Assembly (NCBI GenBank): GCA_009760855.2
Contig: WPIO01000001.1
Span: 23,422,001 to 23,486,000 of the forward strand
DNA length: 64,000 nt
Direction of reading: 5' to 3'
DNA from: Cristatella mucedo
Lineage: Eukaryota > Bryozoa > Phylactolaemata > Cristatellidae
Notes under the pieces: generated by a model
Seen by the model: the letters and a program-made list of their open reading frames with translations, nothing else
Told to the model about the DNA's origin: nothing
Database searches by the model: none
Shown here: piece by piece, positions 43,557 through 56,710 of the stretch
How the letters are laid out: each line of letters begins with the position of its first letter
Position numbering within the stretch: position 1 is the stretch's first letter
Made by a program: the position numbers and the translations under genes

Positions 43557-45650
43557 CATTTTTATTATTATGCAGGGGGTCCGGAATCGAGGCACCAGTG
43601 GTCGCCTGGGTAGTATCGCTGATAGTGAGGACAGAGATCCTGACAATATTGGTGCACCGTTGGCGGCAGCATCCAATATGGCACAGACTCGTGGCAGAAA
43701 AAAGCGTTAGCGCAGAAGGCTGCTCCGGGCGTGCATGTGCACTCTGTAGGGCGTCCGAAGAAGGCACCAGTGGTTGTCCCAAATCAGCTATCATTCTTGA
43801 GCTGTTTCTCAAAAAAAATAGGCTCGATTTTCGTGATCGAGCCCCGGATCCTTGCCATGGATCTGGTCAGCCGCTGCGCACTTGCGCAATAAAATTCATC
43901 GTTTGCGAAATCTTTGTCTATCTGCTGACGAATAGTTGTAGAAAAAAAGCAGTCATATTTCAGATTTATTTCCTTGCTGAAGGTCATGAATTGCCAGTTC
44001 ACTTTCGTTCTGCTTCAGTTGGAGTCTTTAATTGCAGTATGTGTGCTTATTTGGGACTATTTATTTAGGCTGCAGCAAACTGTTGGGAGAATACCATATT
44101 TTTTGTTAGTGTGCTGTGCTGTGCTTTGTGCAGGCGTGTGTGTGTGTGCGCGCGTGCGTGTGTGTCTGACTCTGTATGCTATTCATAGGAATTGTTGGTT
44201 CGACTTGTTGACGATCGTACTTTGTGCTCTTGAGGCCGCCATGATTACTGGTCGCTGCACGTTGGCAGAAGCAGCTGCCTTGGCAGAGCTGCACAATGGC
44301 ACGTGTCGGCTTTTTTGTTTTATTCACGTCTGTAGCTTTTACCTGTGGCTGAGCAGGGTGCCTGGTTGTAGTGAGTTGTGTGAACAGCTAGCTGCAGTTC
44401 ATAGGCTGCCCGCAGTTTGTTTTAGCAGCTTACTAGACCATGCTGCAGCAACCTTAGAAAAGATGCAATGGCGGCCCCATCTTATCGTGTGACAAATGTT
44501 AGAGCAGTACATCAGGCCCTTGTCACCGATGCACCTGACCCAGGCCAATTTTTTTCTTTTAGTGAGGCTGCTTGGTGTGCCTGTACCCACGGCGCCTTTT
44601 TCAATGTTGGCTAGCCCATGCATATGTGTCATATGAATTCAATGGGCGATGCTTGCTAGAATACTGTATTTGTGTATCAGATTCCACAGCAATAGGACAG
44701 TCTGCTGTTGTGCCGGAGATTTTCGAGCGAACCCAATCAGTCTTTAAGCGAATTTACTCATGCCGAGCCTCAGCTCCCGTGACATGGCTAACCAGTCGTC
44801 TGATTACTTTCTCTGGGGTCTAATGCCAATCTCCTGTCATCGCTTGCCAATTAGGATTGTCCAGTTTGGAGGCACCTTAGCAAACTGTTGATTCGGGCTA
44901 TACAGGTGCTTGGTTGAGCCAACAAGCAACTGGGGACTCTTGCTGGCTGTAGTGAAATGCGTGTCGACGAGTCGAATCTCCATCGGAAGCTTCCTTCATC
45001 CCTAGATGCGTTTTTCAGCTAGGAGGCGTTTTATTTTGAACCATCTGGAAATTCGCTGCCGTGCAGACTTCACAGACTACCTTCTTCACTGCTAGTTTGC
45101 TCTATCGTGCCACCATACTTCTTGTGGAGGTGTCTGATCATGTGGCTGTTCTAGTATCGAATAAACCCGGCTTGACTTACCTCGAAAGTCAGCTGAGGGC
45201 TGCTGCTGCAGCACGGATGTGTATATGCCGTGCCGGCGATTCGGCCTGTCGAACGACTGTGCAAGCACGTGGACATGCTACGTGATGCCACTGGCCGCCG
45301 GGCTACTGCTTGTTGGCAGACTCACGTGCCCATCTTGGGAGCTTGGTACTGTTATCGCTGAATCACTCTGCCAGGCTCCTGCGTACATGGCTTGTCTCAG
45401 CTGGCCTTTGCTACCTGGTTGGCCGTGGCAGATTAGCTTCGTAGCACCCGGTGGGTGATGCTAGCAGCCTCAGAGCACTCTTAGCTCCCTTGGAGTGCCT
45501 TTGAATCTGCTAGTCTGGAGAGCCTGGGACAGGTCCTAGTACATTCTTGTACTCACTGACTTACCTTTGAGTTAGTGCCGACTAAGCTGTTGCCTTCCAA
45601 ACTTTGCTCACGATTTGATTCCCAACACAGTTGCCGATCTAAACCGCCGT
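43557..45650. other. Host DNA without recognised gene
   Basis: Contains a short GT-rich run at 44,135-44,165 and otherwise only shadow frames. Upstream RFX exons may hide here, but I could not identify one. Confidence 0.4.
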
Positions 45651-45654
45651 GTCT

Positions 45655-45735
45655 TTACTTGTCCTAGGGGTAAGATGGTTGCACTTTACAGCTCGGGTCG
45701 TGAGTTCGAGTCGTGTCCTGCAGCAGGCAATCCTA
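45655..45735 (+). mobile_element. Second tRNA-like SINE head in tandem
   Basis: TCCTAGGGGTAAGATGG resembles an A box and GAGTTCGAGTC a B box 40-50 bases later. Immediately followed by SINE copy 3, giving a dimeric or nested arrangement. Confidence 0.45.
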
Positions 45736-45880
45736 AGTCGCCGAGCTGGGTTGGCCCAGCGGTTAAGGTGCTCACCCCGACTAAGGTCTGGATGAGGTCG
45801 TGGGCTCGAGCCCTGAGGCACATGTGTGGCGCCTGAATAGAGATTTAGTTCTCTTGGGGCGCTGTACAAATGAATTACAT
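45736..45880 (+). mobile_element. tRNA-derived SINE copy 3 (best preserved)
   Basis: TTGGCCCAGCGGTTAAGGTG (A-box region, 45,751-45,770) and GGGCTCGAGCCC (B-box region, 45,802-45,813), a short body, then GGCGCCTGAATAGAGATTTAG and TTCTCTTGGGGCGCT. Best template for the family. Confidence 0.85.
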
Positions 45881-46979
45881 ATATTGTATTATATATAGCT
45901 GCAAGGGGGCTGGGATTGACGAGCTGCTAAGGTTCTTGTGGGGCTACCTAATGAGACTGATGAATCAGCCGGCCCTTACTGTTCCCTGATCTCTACCACC
46001 TTATGAACGCACCCAGCTGATAGCGTGGCATCGTGTCTGCTATAGTGTTGGTCTTGATTTGGTGTCGGCCTATAGCGTCGGTTGGGCAGCTGTACCCGGC
46101 AGCCAGCTGTGTCGACCTGGTGGTGGTGGTCAGTAGCATCTTGCTCCTCTAGCCATTACCTTGGCTGCTGTCTGTCTGTGTTATCTCCCCACCATACTAA
46201 ACAAGAGATATGGGCTAGTGGCCACAAACTGCTTCAGCTGGGCATGTGGCTAGCTCCCAGGAAGGTGGCTCTGTGGATGCTGCTGCTGCTGCTTCAGGTG
46301 CCTGCTGACAGCTGCTGGTTACTGTTTCCTGACCGGCATCTGGAGGTGTTCAGCTGCTGCATAGCAGTTGCAGGTGCCCAGGGTCTGCTTATTGTCGAGT
46401 GTGTCCCTGCTCAGCTCAAGTTTGACCCTGCCCTGACCACTGCTGAGAGCTCCGGCCATTGAGTTTGATAAACAACTGGGGCTCACTTGATACTCTCGGT
46501 AAACTAATGCAACGATTGGCTGAGTCGGGAGGGCAGAGCCTTCTGATCGAACCTATGCACTGCCAGCCAGCTGAGGCCATGCCCTGGGTCAGTGAAGCTA
46601 GCACCATCTGCTGTTCCAAGCCTTGCTGTGACCCCCTGGTAGCCTAGCCTCCCGGCTGGAGTGGTGGGATGAGGCTAGATGGGGATCTGGCAGCTGTATG
46701 CCTTGGATTCCCTCACATGATGTCGTATTCGTTGTAGGGTTACACAACCTGATGGCAAATTATGAGAGGTAAGCTACAAAAGGCATGCTGTTTGGCTGGC
46801 TAATGCAGTAGTGGAACCTGGTGTAGCAGATGGTTTCCGCCCGATGTGGTTTTACAGCTTGGCTTGGTAGGAGAGAGGTCTCGTGGTAATTACCACTCCT
46901 GTCTGCTCACTGGCAGCAACCAGGTTTCTTGGTGCTATAGCCTTTGTTTGTTTTTTACTTTGCCACTTACCTTTTTCAG

Positions 46980-47114
46980 GTCACCGAAAGGTCAGGTGAG
47001 GCGACCCTCCAGGCCTGAACATGTGGTTGCATTTGAATTCCTGAGGACATATTATGACCACGACGATAGTGATGATGGGGCTATTCAAAAGAGTGACGTC
47101 TATGAGGAGTACCA
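46980..47114 (+). CDS. RFX7-like: RFX5/RFX7-like gene, exon with first half of RFX winged helix
   Basis: Acceptor CTTTTTCAG precedes 46,980 and donor GTAAGA follows 47,114. Encodes a segment ending AFEFLRTYYDHDDSDDG then AIQKSDVYEEY, matching the start of the RFX DNA-binding domain (helix, then (K/Q)-x-(D/E)-V-Y-(D/E)-E-Y). The exon ends in phase 2 (CA of a codon) and joins the next exon in frame. It must be preceded by upstream exons, since it starts in phase. RFX factors bind X-box DNA. Confidence 0.85.
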
Positions 47115-47676
47115 GTAAGATGCTTTTAAACCTGTTGCTTGTTGTCACAGCAGCTTTCTGCTTAGCCCAAAAGTCCGACTATCTAGGAGTATGATCGTGT
47201 TGCAGAAATCCTCGTGGGTCATTAAGAAATTTCTTGTCATTGCAACTCGCCTGTAAAAGGTGACCTGTCGGGCTGACCCAGCAGGCTGCATTTTCCAATG
47301 CGTATGTAGTCTTTGGTGTTAGGCACATATAGTCAACTGCAGCCTTCAGAGCAGAACATGAGTCGTGGTTGGTGAATTTTTGAGTGATGCAATAACTGAT
47401 AAGATAAAGGAGCTAGGCAGGTTTCCACAGCCACACTCCCCAGCCGTTAACCAACGTTTGTGCTACCACTGCCATGACCACTTGCATCAGCACACATGCA
47501 TTGTAGTCTTAGCAGAAGAGCTGCCTGTGTTGTAATCTGTTTCCTGCTCTAAGCTGTGATGATTTGTGTTCACTTGCTCGGGGCTTCAAAATCAGATTAG
47601 GTATCCTCCTGTCCATCTGTGTCTCTGACTCTGTCTTCATGTGCCTCACTGGCTGTCTTCTACATATGTCTTTGTG

Positions 47677-47776
<100 letters not shown>

Positions 47777-48589
47777 ACTCTAACTCCAACTAACTCTATT
47801 ACTCGCTACTCACTAATGGAGTTTTGATAATTGCAGAAATAGAATTTTGTCGACAGACTTCCCGACTTCTTTGTCTGTCGAAACAGTAATCTAACCCTCA
47901 CTGGGTCATGATGTATTTTGCGTAATTTGCTTTGTACGTTGCTTAACGATAGCTCTCGGACGTTGTCACTAACAGCTCGCCTGGTCTTCTGTCGTAGTGA
48001 ATAAGTGAGAGGGACTAGATTAAACTCCCCAGCGGATGAGACATATTCTTCTTTCTCTTTAGTTCCTTGACGTTCCTGGGGGTGGGGGTATTATAATATT
48101 ATAACTGTGCTTTTATTCGGTTATGGCGGGTAGTGGCAGCTATGACAATTCGTTCATCTGCAGTAAGTAATTCATGGAGCACTCATTCAAGGAAGTTTGC
48201 ATGCTGCTTGATGGAGAGAAAATAGTCGATAGCACTTGACACACTAAGAGCTGGCATGTTTGTGCTTAATTATCCTTGTAACCGATTCCAACCCCAGTGG
48301 CAAACATGGGGCAGCTCTGCCGAACTCCTCGTGGTTTTGGTCGTAGCCAGCCACAGCCAGTCAGTTCTTGCTTTAGTTGCTGTTAGATGCACGACTTATG
48401 CTGCCTCAAATTATGTGGGTTAACAGAACTGTCAGGTTTATGTGCCACGACACAAACTTTCCTGTAGCCTGGCTCAACGACCTGGCAGTCCTTGTGGCTT
48501 TGTGGCGATGAAGACAGGAGTCGTACGTCTGCCTTCAACGAGCGGTCTTTACCCATCAAAATGCCTTGACATTAAAGTAGAGCCCCGGG

Positions 48590-48716
48590 TTCTGCTAGTC
48601 ATGCATTGGTATTCGCCAGTGAACTTGCTTTTAACGACCAAAGTCCCAGGCTCGAGCCCTTCGGCATATGTAAAGCACCTGGAGAGAGATTTAGTTCTCT
48701 TGGAGTGCTATAAAAA
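48590..48716 (+). mobile_element. tRNA-derived SINE copy 4 (degenerate head)
   Basis: AGGCTCGAGCCCTTCGGCATATG B-box region shortened to its core, followed by TAAAGCACCTGGAGAGAG and TTCTCTTGGAGTGCT tail. The A-box region is hard to see. Confidence 0.65.
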
Positions 48717-50477
48717 ATGACTTTTGTTATGTTATGTTTTTTTTTTTTAAACCAGCCTCGGTGGAATGCAGTGTACTGGCAAGGTAGAATTGAGGCAGCC
48801 TGCGAAGGACTAGGCTATAATGAGCCAACCGAAGCACAAGCACATGCACAGCTTGCAAGCATACATTACTCTTTACCAGGCGTGCACACTAGCACGTAGG
48901 CACAAAGGCACACCAGCAGTGTTGTCATGTGCGCACTCACATATTTGCTTGGCTTGTCTGTCACACTTTGAAGGCTTGCACCTTACCTTGTGCCAAACCG
49001 TGGTTTAGTAAATTTGAGCCGGTGCAAGACGTACTGTTCATCAATTAAAGGCGTGGGATCGAATGCCCTTGTTCGCGAGACCATCAGCTGCTGATTCTCA
49101 ACAGTTCGCATCCAAATACAAGGTAGTTACTGTGGTAGTCAATTCTAGCCACGCCCCACCTTGGGATAGCCAGTAGCCCAAGACTTAGGATCGTGGGCCT
49201 GCCGTGCACCGCCTGCCAGCTTTCCGGGTCGGCAATGCCATGACCCAGCTCCTGCAACCGATCCTGTTGTCATCGTGCCCATTCTGTCCCGATGGAGCAA
49301 TCAGAATATATCCTGCAACAGTATCCTGCGGGCGCCTAACGTCTGCTACTCTAGGTCTATGTGTAGTTGGCATGCACACTACCCACCCCCCCCCCCCCCC
49401 CCGCCCGACTTGTGCCTTCGGCACTCTGTTCAGCAACTCAGTTTAGGATCATCCATCGTGAGTTGCTGTGAAGATTTTAAATGTCAGGAGATGCTCTTTT
49501 TGTTGGCTCTTGTAGCCTACCTTGTAGGGGCATGTTTTGCTGAACAATTATCCCTCAAATCCCTCAGCAGTTGCTGAAGGTACCCAAGGCCCACTGGCCG
49601 ATAGCCTTTGTGTGCTCTGCGTAAAAGCAGAGCATGAGGCCTGGCCTTTAATTTATTGTCGTTCATTTTCATCGTACTCTTATCTTCTTTTCTCTTCGCT
49701 GGCTGAGATAACTGCTCGACAGTGGTTGGCTTTTCACCCACTTACCATAGAACTACCCGACCACCACCGACCTTGCAAACCCTTCCCTGTCATATGATAC
49801 AGTGCTGCAAAATCCTGCTGCCCGACTGCCATTGACTATGCTGCATCCTGGTAGGGATTGGCGGTCGAAGCCAGACCCTTGGGCAGACGGTTAGGAAATC
49901 GGATGCAGGGCTATTCGGGAGAAAAACCCTTGTCTGCCACTTGTTCCGCTATAGCAAAAATGGTTCGTAGTCAGGTATGAATGCCTGGTATTAAACGTCT
50001 TCAAGCTAGACACCAGCAGTGCCAGTTACATTTAGCCAGAAGCTTCTGGGTGTGGAGTTAGGATTTGTATCTTGAGGGCAAGAGTGGAATTAGCACATCA
50101 TTTTGTCGTTGATGACGTTCGGTGGTTAGGTGGTCGTATGGGTTGGCCCGGGTCGGTGCCCCCCCTGTAAGGGGGAAGCCCCCCCAGTTCTGCCACAGTT
50201 CTGCTACACGGCTGCCAGCACCGTGTAGCAACCTAAAGTAATAAATTGTTCACTGGTTCTTGTTCACTTCCTTCGAATCTCGGCACTCATGAATGTCAGG
50301 CTTGCTAGTGGGCAGTGCTGAAAAGAGAATGGGTGCCAAATTCACTAAGGTCCAAAAATTCCTCGCTGTATGGCCACCGGGGTGGGTGACGGCTGTAAAT
50401 GTGTTTGGGTAATAAGAGGGTTTTCTACGATGCCGAGCATACTACATTTATGCGAAGCGTGTGAAAATATTTACTGA

Positions 50478-50705
50478 CAATCCCTAGACAAACTCCTTTC
50501 GGTAGTTCGTGATTTGTTTTATGCAGGATTAATTTAGATCGTGATTTGTTTAAAGCATGAATGTAAGCATGTGACGTGTGCATCTATATTTATTAACAAC
50601 CCATAAACAAACTCCTTTCGGTAGTTCATGATTTATTTTAATCAGGATTAATTTAGATCGTGATTTGTTTAAAGCTTGAATATAAGCATATGACGTGTGC
50701 ATCTA
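50478..50705. repeat. ~119-bp tandem duplication
   Basis: Two adjacent units share ACAAACTCCTTTCGGTAGTT, CAGGATTAATTTAGATCGTG and GACGTGTGCATCTA with a few differences. Intronic, non-coding. Confidence 0.85.
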
Positions 50706-50880
50706 GTATATATCGTGGACTTGCTCCTTAAGAAGTTTGCCCGATGTATTATTGGGGAACAGAACAGGACAGTTAGTGCCGGTAGGATATTTTACACATA
50801 AGCGTATGTTCTTTCCCCATTTTGAAAGGATCGCCAGGCTATTTCCCTTACTAACTGTGTGCCTGCTTTCTCTTTCACAG

Positions 50881-51064
50881 GAGCTACTGCAAACAGCACA
50901 GCCATAAGCCTCTGGTGGCAGCTGACTTTGGCCGAGTTTTGAAGAGTGTGTTCCCAAACTCTCGTGACCGGCGGCTAGGTAGCCGAGGCAGCTCGAAGTA
51001 CTGCTATGTTGGGGTCAAGCGGCGCAGCTCTCTCCGTTCGCCCTTGCCAGCTGCACGGCCACAG
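50881..51064 (+). CDS. RFX7-like: RFX5/RFX7-like gene, exon with second half of RFX domain
   Basis: Acceptor TCTTTCACAG at 50,880 and donor GGTCTGT at 51,065. In phase with the previous exon it reads SYCKQHSHKPLVAADFGRVL, then VFPNSRDRRLGSRGSSKYCY and VGVKRR. AADFG, RRLG-x-RG and SKYCY are diagnostic of the RFX domain; SKYCY rather than SKYHY points to the RFX5/RFX7 branch. A basic Ser/Pro-rich end follows. The recognition helix and wing are intact, so the gene looks functional. Confidence 0.9.
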
Positions 51065-51917
51065 GTCTGTTTCTGTGAAATCGAGCCGTGTGACCCAGCC
51101 GCGGCCGTTATTTCCATTCTGTCAGCATGAACATATACATCGCGGAAACAAGTTCGCATATCTTCTATGCTCCGATCACCACAGCAGCATTGTAGTGAGT
51201 GCAATTGTGTCTCCTGCCGCTCTTCTGGGTTGTAGTAATGCCCTTTTTCTCTGTTCGATGCTGCATGGCTTCTGTTGATCTGAGACCTAGTAGAATTGCT
51301 GACGTTTGAAATTCTGACCTCACTGTTTAAACAGACACTAGAGCATCTCTTATGATCACGTTTTTGTCTCCTGGACTTCCGTTTCCCAGAGAGGACTGAG
51401 GTGTATGCAGGCAGGCACTGCGCTGCCATTCTGTGAGGAATAAGTCGAATCTGTACTATATATGTTAGTTTCATCAAGTAGTGGATAATAATAGTTATAA
51501 TATTGATAAAGTTTTATTTATAATAATACAATAGTAGCTTAAATAAAGCTTATAAAATGCAAGCTGGAGCCGTCTTTCGAGCATTACCTGCACCGCATGC
51601 CGTATGGCAGCTCGTGTAGAAAGTTCACTAAATAATTCTGATTTTGCTTTGTGAACTTAACCCGGCTCTTTGATGCTTTCGGTGTCAGCCGGTATCACCA
51701 GCGTGGGCAACCCGTGTAGCTGCAAATCGGCTAGATGACTTTCCTGGATAGATGTCACGACCTGGTCGTCATACTGGGAGCCGTCATTCAAGCAACTTAA
51801 ACGTCTCCTTGCTGGGAGGGTGGCCTAGGGAGGGCCCCCCCCCCCCGCTGGAGCTGCTCCGACTTATTTCCTTCGAAACTTGCTGTCTTGGCTGCGCAAA
51901 GTCACATTAACCTTAGT

Positions 51918-52035
51918 TATGTAATGTGCTCGCCCCGACCAAGGTCTGGCTGAGGTAGAGGGCTCGAGCCCCGAGGCATATGTAAAGCGCCTGAATAGAG
52001 AATAAGTTTTAGGGTGCTATGTAAATAAATTATAT
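51918..52035 (+). mobile_element. tRNA-derived SINE copy 5 (5' truncated)
   Basis: Starts within the head (TGCTCGCCCCGACCAAGGTC), B-box GGGCTCGAGCCCC, then CATATGTAAAGCGCCTGAATAGAG and a shortened tail. Confidence 0.75.
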
Positions 52036-53099
52036 TATATCTATAACCTGACAACGCTATCCATTCTGCGCATTTGTTTCACTGCTTGATTGCCCTTGTG
52101 CACGGCAACCTAATTTGGGAAGTAAGTGGACTAGTGACGTTTGCATGCGACATTGCTGCTCTTGCCCGGACCAATCTCTGTCACCGGTTGTTTTTTTGCT
52201 GGTGAAAGGAGTCACGTGCTTCGGCCACTGTTCGATGTATGTAAATTGTGGTGCTGTGAGTATTCGATGCCTTTTTGAGCCCAGAACTTGATGCTACACA
52301 TTTTACTGATTCCTTCATCCAACTAGAATTGTTTATAAGGTCACACGAAATGTATCATGCTGTGGACTCATTCTATGCTAGACCTACTCCTATCCGATGT
52401 TTAATTGCAATTGTCCTAGTATCTATGCATAATTCAAGCCCAAGGGCTTGCAGAAAATGAGGTTAGTGCCTCGGCATTTCCTGCCTGTTGAGAGAGAGGG
52501 AGAGAGCAGACTGAGGCATTCTTTAAGTTGATGAGATATTAATTCGGCAGGTTTGTACGTCGGCATTTCTTTTAACGTGAGCTTTCGTGTCCCATAGTGC
52601 AAGTGTATGGGGGGGCTCAATGTGGTTAACTACTGGGCGGACCCTCCAAGCACCGCCTTTAAGCAGAGGCATGTCCAACTTAGCCTTATGCACTTAAAAC
52701 TCAAAACTGTTCACAACTGCATTTGGAAACCACCAAGCTGTTACCCTGTCAGCCAAATGACTTCATCGTAGTCTAACAGCACCCAAAAACCTACGCATGG
52801 AGTGTTTTTTAATATTTCCTATTGTGAGAACCAAGTTCAGGCATGCATTAGTGTATACTCATATACACCAATAGGGGTTTTAGACTGCACCTGTTCTTTA
52901 TAGCCTTCGGTATTCGCCAGACTTGGACTCGGTCAGCTTTTGGCAAGCAACCGGAGCTATACAGACCTACAGCTGTTTATGCAGACCAAATTGCTGCTAG
53001 CGGGACGATGACATACTGTTCTCAGCTTGCAGTGCGAATTTCAACGTATGCTCACAGTTTACCAATGACACCTTCAGCATATGTTCACAGATGTGCAAT

Positions 53100-54065
53100 C
53101 GAGTTAAGATAGGGTGATTAGCTCGGTCAACTAAAGACTCGGCACCCAAGTTGGTAAAGAATTGTTGTGTTGCTCTCGAGATATCTTGGGGTCATTATCC
53201 ATTTGCCAAACATGGTCTTCTCCCACAAGAGCTATGACACAGAGCAACCCAGCACTTTGTATGACATTTATCAACTTGTTCTTATCCATAATCCCATTAG
53301 TGCCGTGAAGAGATTCGACACGGGAAGCCGAAAACACAAGCAAGCAAGCTTGCACAACCTTATTCAAGCACAGATTAGTTATTCCAGGTGGCAGCCTTCA
53401 CCTTTGCTACAGCTGACAATATTTTTCCATTTGCTTTCAGCTTGGATCATGAATTTACTTCCCTAAGTCCATGACATATGGCTACAGTCATCAACTCTAA
53501 ATTTGTGATGTTGACGAGCCCATTGCAGACGACTTTTTTGTTGCCGCTCATGAATTAGCAGCTTGCATTTGATGACTCTTCGATTATGAATCCTGTTTGC
53601 AAAAAACCTCCTGCTAATCATAGCTACTCGTGCAGCTTTGCCCGTGGCCTCCAAGGACTTGTTTAAGAGAGCTCGAATTGTCCTTTTCTTTTGACCCAGT
53701 GCTGCCAATTACTAATAATATTACTAATAGGCAGGTATCTCGGTCTGTCATTTTGAATCTGCCTTCTTAAGGCATGGTAAGACGTACCCGTATATTACTG
53801 AAGGTTTTACCTGACAGTCCTCTTGCTAATACAAAGTTTCTGTGCCACCTCAACTTCACTTGGATCCATGTTTCGATAAGCCACAGTTTGAGCTTTGATT
53901 TTGCTTATTAGATAATCTGTCTTTCTTTTCATGGCAGGAGAACACTCGATGAGTATTTTCACACCCGTGGTGCAGTCGGGAAGTGCAAAAATAACTCCCC
54001 TCCGGTGCACAAATATTAGCACCGAAAAATCTTAGCCGATTGGATTGCAAGTAAGATCGTGTGAC
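53100..54065 (-). pseudogene. Tc1/mariner-type transposase relic 2
   Basis: Minus-strand order: an N-terminal HTH-like segment ending VAQKLCISKRTVR (53,807-53,900), ISRRFFANRIHNRR and RLQWARQHHKFRVDD (53,480-53,640), then GIMDKNKLINVI and WQMDNDPK (53,160-53,300). Order and motifs match Tc1 transposases; frames shift repeatedly. It lies antisense in an RFX7-like intron and differs from relic 1. Confidence 0.75.
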
Positions 54066-56451
54066 GGGGAGGCGGTACACACTTCGTCTCTATTTTTTTA
54101 AATGGAGCAATCGGCCCAGACACCTGGGGTGTTTTTGTTTCTAATGCTTATCATGAACACAACTAATGACAGCTAGTCCAGTTTTTATATAAACAATCAG
54201 GTTTATATAAGAGATGGCTGTGCTGCCAGTGAACCTTGGGTTACGATTAACTGTTAAGCAAACAGTATCAAATGTGCCTCGTAAAAAGTAAATACTTTTG
54301 TATGTGAGTGTATCTATCGTTAAGAGTTTCGACTAAGGAAAGCGCAACCCAGCCCAGCTGGGACCAGGAAACCTACATACATTAGGAGGCGTTGGTGGAC
54401 TTGTAAATGTAGCTTGTGAACCTCGAAAGACTGTGCCCAAGCTGGTCGTCCAGTGAGCCTCGTGCCCAGGGTTCTCTCTGTTGTTATGCCGCCAGAAACA
54501 GACCCCTTAAGCCAATGCTGGCATGTCATCTGATGCCTAACCACCCACATTCTGCGTCCTACACTTAGTGTTGCAGATGAAGAAATCTTGTTGAAGTCCT
54601 AGTTGTACTAAAGAATTCTTTAGTCTGTCGTGTACTAGAGTTGGACTCTTCTCTAAACGGAACGTTTGACAGCTCCCATTGTCGTTTACTTGGTTTGGTA
54701 GGCTTCACCTTCATTCGTAGCGAGCGTGAAGCAGTGAGACTGTATGCATATACTTTACATCTTTAAGCTTTGGTGTTCAGAAAAAGAAGCCTTAATGTCT
54801 ACTTAGGTCTTACACTGATCTCTAGCTGCATGGAGTATGTTTCGCCAGCAGACTCGACCGTGCTCGTGACTGCCCCTTGATAGCTGACCGTGTCCGATTT
54901 ATAGGCCGAGTTCAGACGACCCATCTTCAGCATTTGATGTTGGGCCTCGAATCCTGCCTCTGTGACCCCCCCCCCCTCTCCTCTGCATCATACGGTCATG
55001 ACTGAATCTAATTTGAGTTGCCACGGCCAAGTTTGATGTGATTTCTTACTGCACCTGTACGTGGGCATACACCTTGTGCATGTAGAACTGGCTGCTGGGC
55101 TGTTAAAGGACATCTTTCTGGCACAATCATTTGCTGACTGTTCTGTGTGCAAGTCTACAGAAGGCGATCTGCAGGCATTCAGTTTTAAGTATAACTTATC
55201 TTTTCAGCATATCATAGACTTAGCATGCCTGAGTCCTAGTCATGCCGATAGTGGCAGGTATGGACAGGTGGCAAGCTTCAAGGGACTTCTGTGGAGGCTT
55301 TCTTCTTTGACCGCTTGGAAAAGGGCTCTTACGGCTGGTGCTTTTTAGTTTAAGGATATGATAATGGAACCCATGTATGTCTCTTGATAGTCCGTCGATC
55401 GACTTGGCCACTTATCCGCCGACTCATTCCCCTCAGACTGGTGAAAGTGCTGGTCTTATACTTCGGTACGGCATGATTAGAACTGGCACAGTGTGACGTT
55501 TGGCCTTTGAACATATTTATTTCTGATCAAATGATGGTCTACCCTATAGCATGTGGGCTCTTCTTTCGCTAGCCCATGTGCCGTTAGGAGCGCGTGTCGT
55601 TGCTGTTGACGGTGCATGTGTGCTGATGCAATCGGCTCCACTTAATAAGAATACGCTCGGCTGGCAAATAGGCATTAGTACACTAGGAGTATTCCCATAT
55701 GCAGAGTGAGACTAATAGTGATTAAAAGTAAACAGAAGTTCTGTACTGTCAATTTAAAAACATAAAACAATCAAGGTAGAGGTACGTGTAAGTAATAATG
55801 CTCTGGTTATTTAAAGGAGTCTGTAATTTTCTGCTTGGTGCGATTTTGGAATGTGCACAATTTGCAAAAACAATCTCAAACGAGAAGCTGCTATTTGTAG
55901 AAGCGGAGTATTCCTATATTCGATATTCTCATACACGGAGTCGACTGTACCTAGTTCAACTAGCTCCACTTCTTCGTTCTGGTTGAGGACTGCCTGAAAT
56001 AAAATCTAATCGCCCTTTGTTTCATTTGATAAAGGACAATCACGTGTGTCCACATGTTTGCCACGATTTAGGTGACTTGGTTATTGAGGCCGGTTCTCTG
56101 ACTGACAGGCCGTTCGTAGATGCTGGTGATCATTTACCATGTCAACAGCATGCCAGGCATGCTGCCCCGTTAGATTGTTCACCTACCACCGCCCAGCCGT
56201 GGCAGCAGATGGTGGCTTTGTGAAATGTGGGCTGTTTTCATTAATAGCTAGCACATGCTCTCATGCATGTGCACGTGGTTGTGGTTGTACATGCAGTGGT
56301 TGTACATGGTTCTCCTGCACGTGGTTGTGCTCGACCACGAGAGCACCACTGGGCCACTGTACTGTTTGCAGCATCTGCAGCTGCATGCTCGCCCAGCAAG
56401 GACTCTACCAGCTGGCCGTCCAGGCTGGGCGTCCATCCATGTGCCACTCAG

Positions 56452-56710
56452 TTCAAAATGACGGCTTCCTTGAAGTCGTGCAAGCAGGGTGTTTATGCCA
56501 AACCGGTGCCTTTGTTTAAGGAATCTGTCACCGATGCCGAACTGTGCCACGCCTATGAAACCGTCATTTGCGAGTGGGCGTCCACCGTATTAAGTCGCCG
56601 CATGAGCACCTTGCCGGAGCTCGCCACCTACCTGCTCGGACAGCGATTCGTCCAGACTCGGTCGTGCTCCGCCCTCACCATCATGTCAGCACACAAGGAA
56701 TCGATTGACC
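56452..56710 (+). CDS. RFX7-like: RFX5/RFX7-like gene, exon with conserved CEWA helical region
   Basis: Acceptor GCCACTCAG, donor GTGAGT. 86 codons plus one base. The middle reads YETVICEWASTVLSRRM, then LPELATYLLGQRF and SALTIMSA, matching the conserved helical segment after the DNA-binding domain in RFX7 (C-E-W-A-x-x-V-L ... L-A-x-(F/Y)-L ... A-L-T-(V/I)-M). Splice phases (0 in, 1 out) match both neighbours. This supports RFX7 rather than other RFX members. Confidence 0.85.

Larger units (their letters stand above)
51065..56451 (+). other. Intron of RFX7-like gene
   Basis: Begins GTCTGT and ends CCACTCAG. Holds a SINE (51,918-52,035), a Tc1 relic and simple repeats. Splice phase is 0 on both sides, so no exon is required in between, but one cannot be excluded. 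Confidence 0.6.

Noticed and set aside
45736-45880. Functional tRNA gene
   Set aside because: A- and B-box-like parts are there but no cloverleaf is evident, and the unit recurs with a LINE tail, so it is a SINE.
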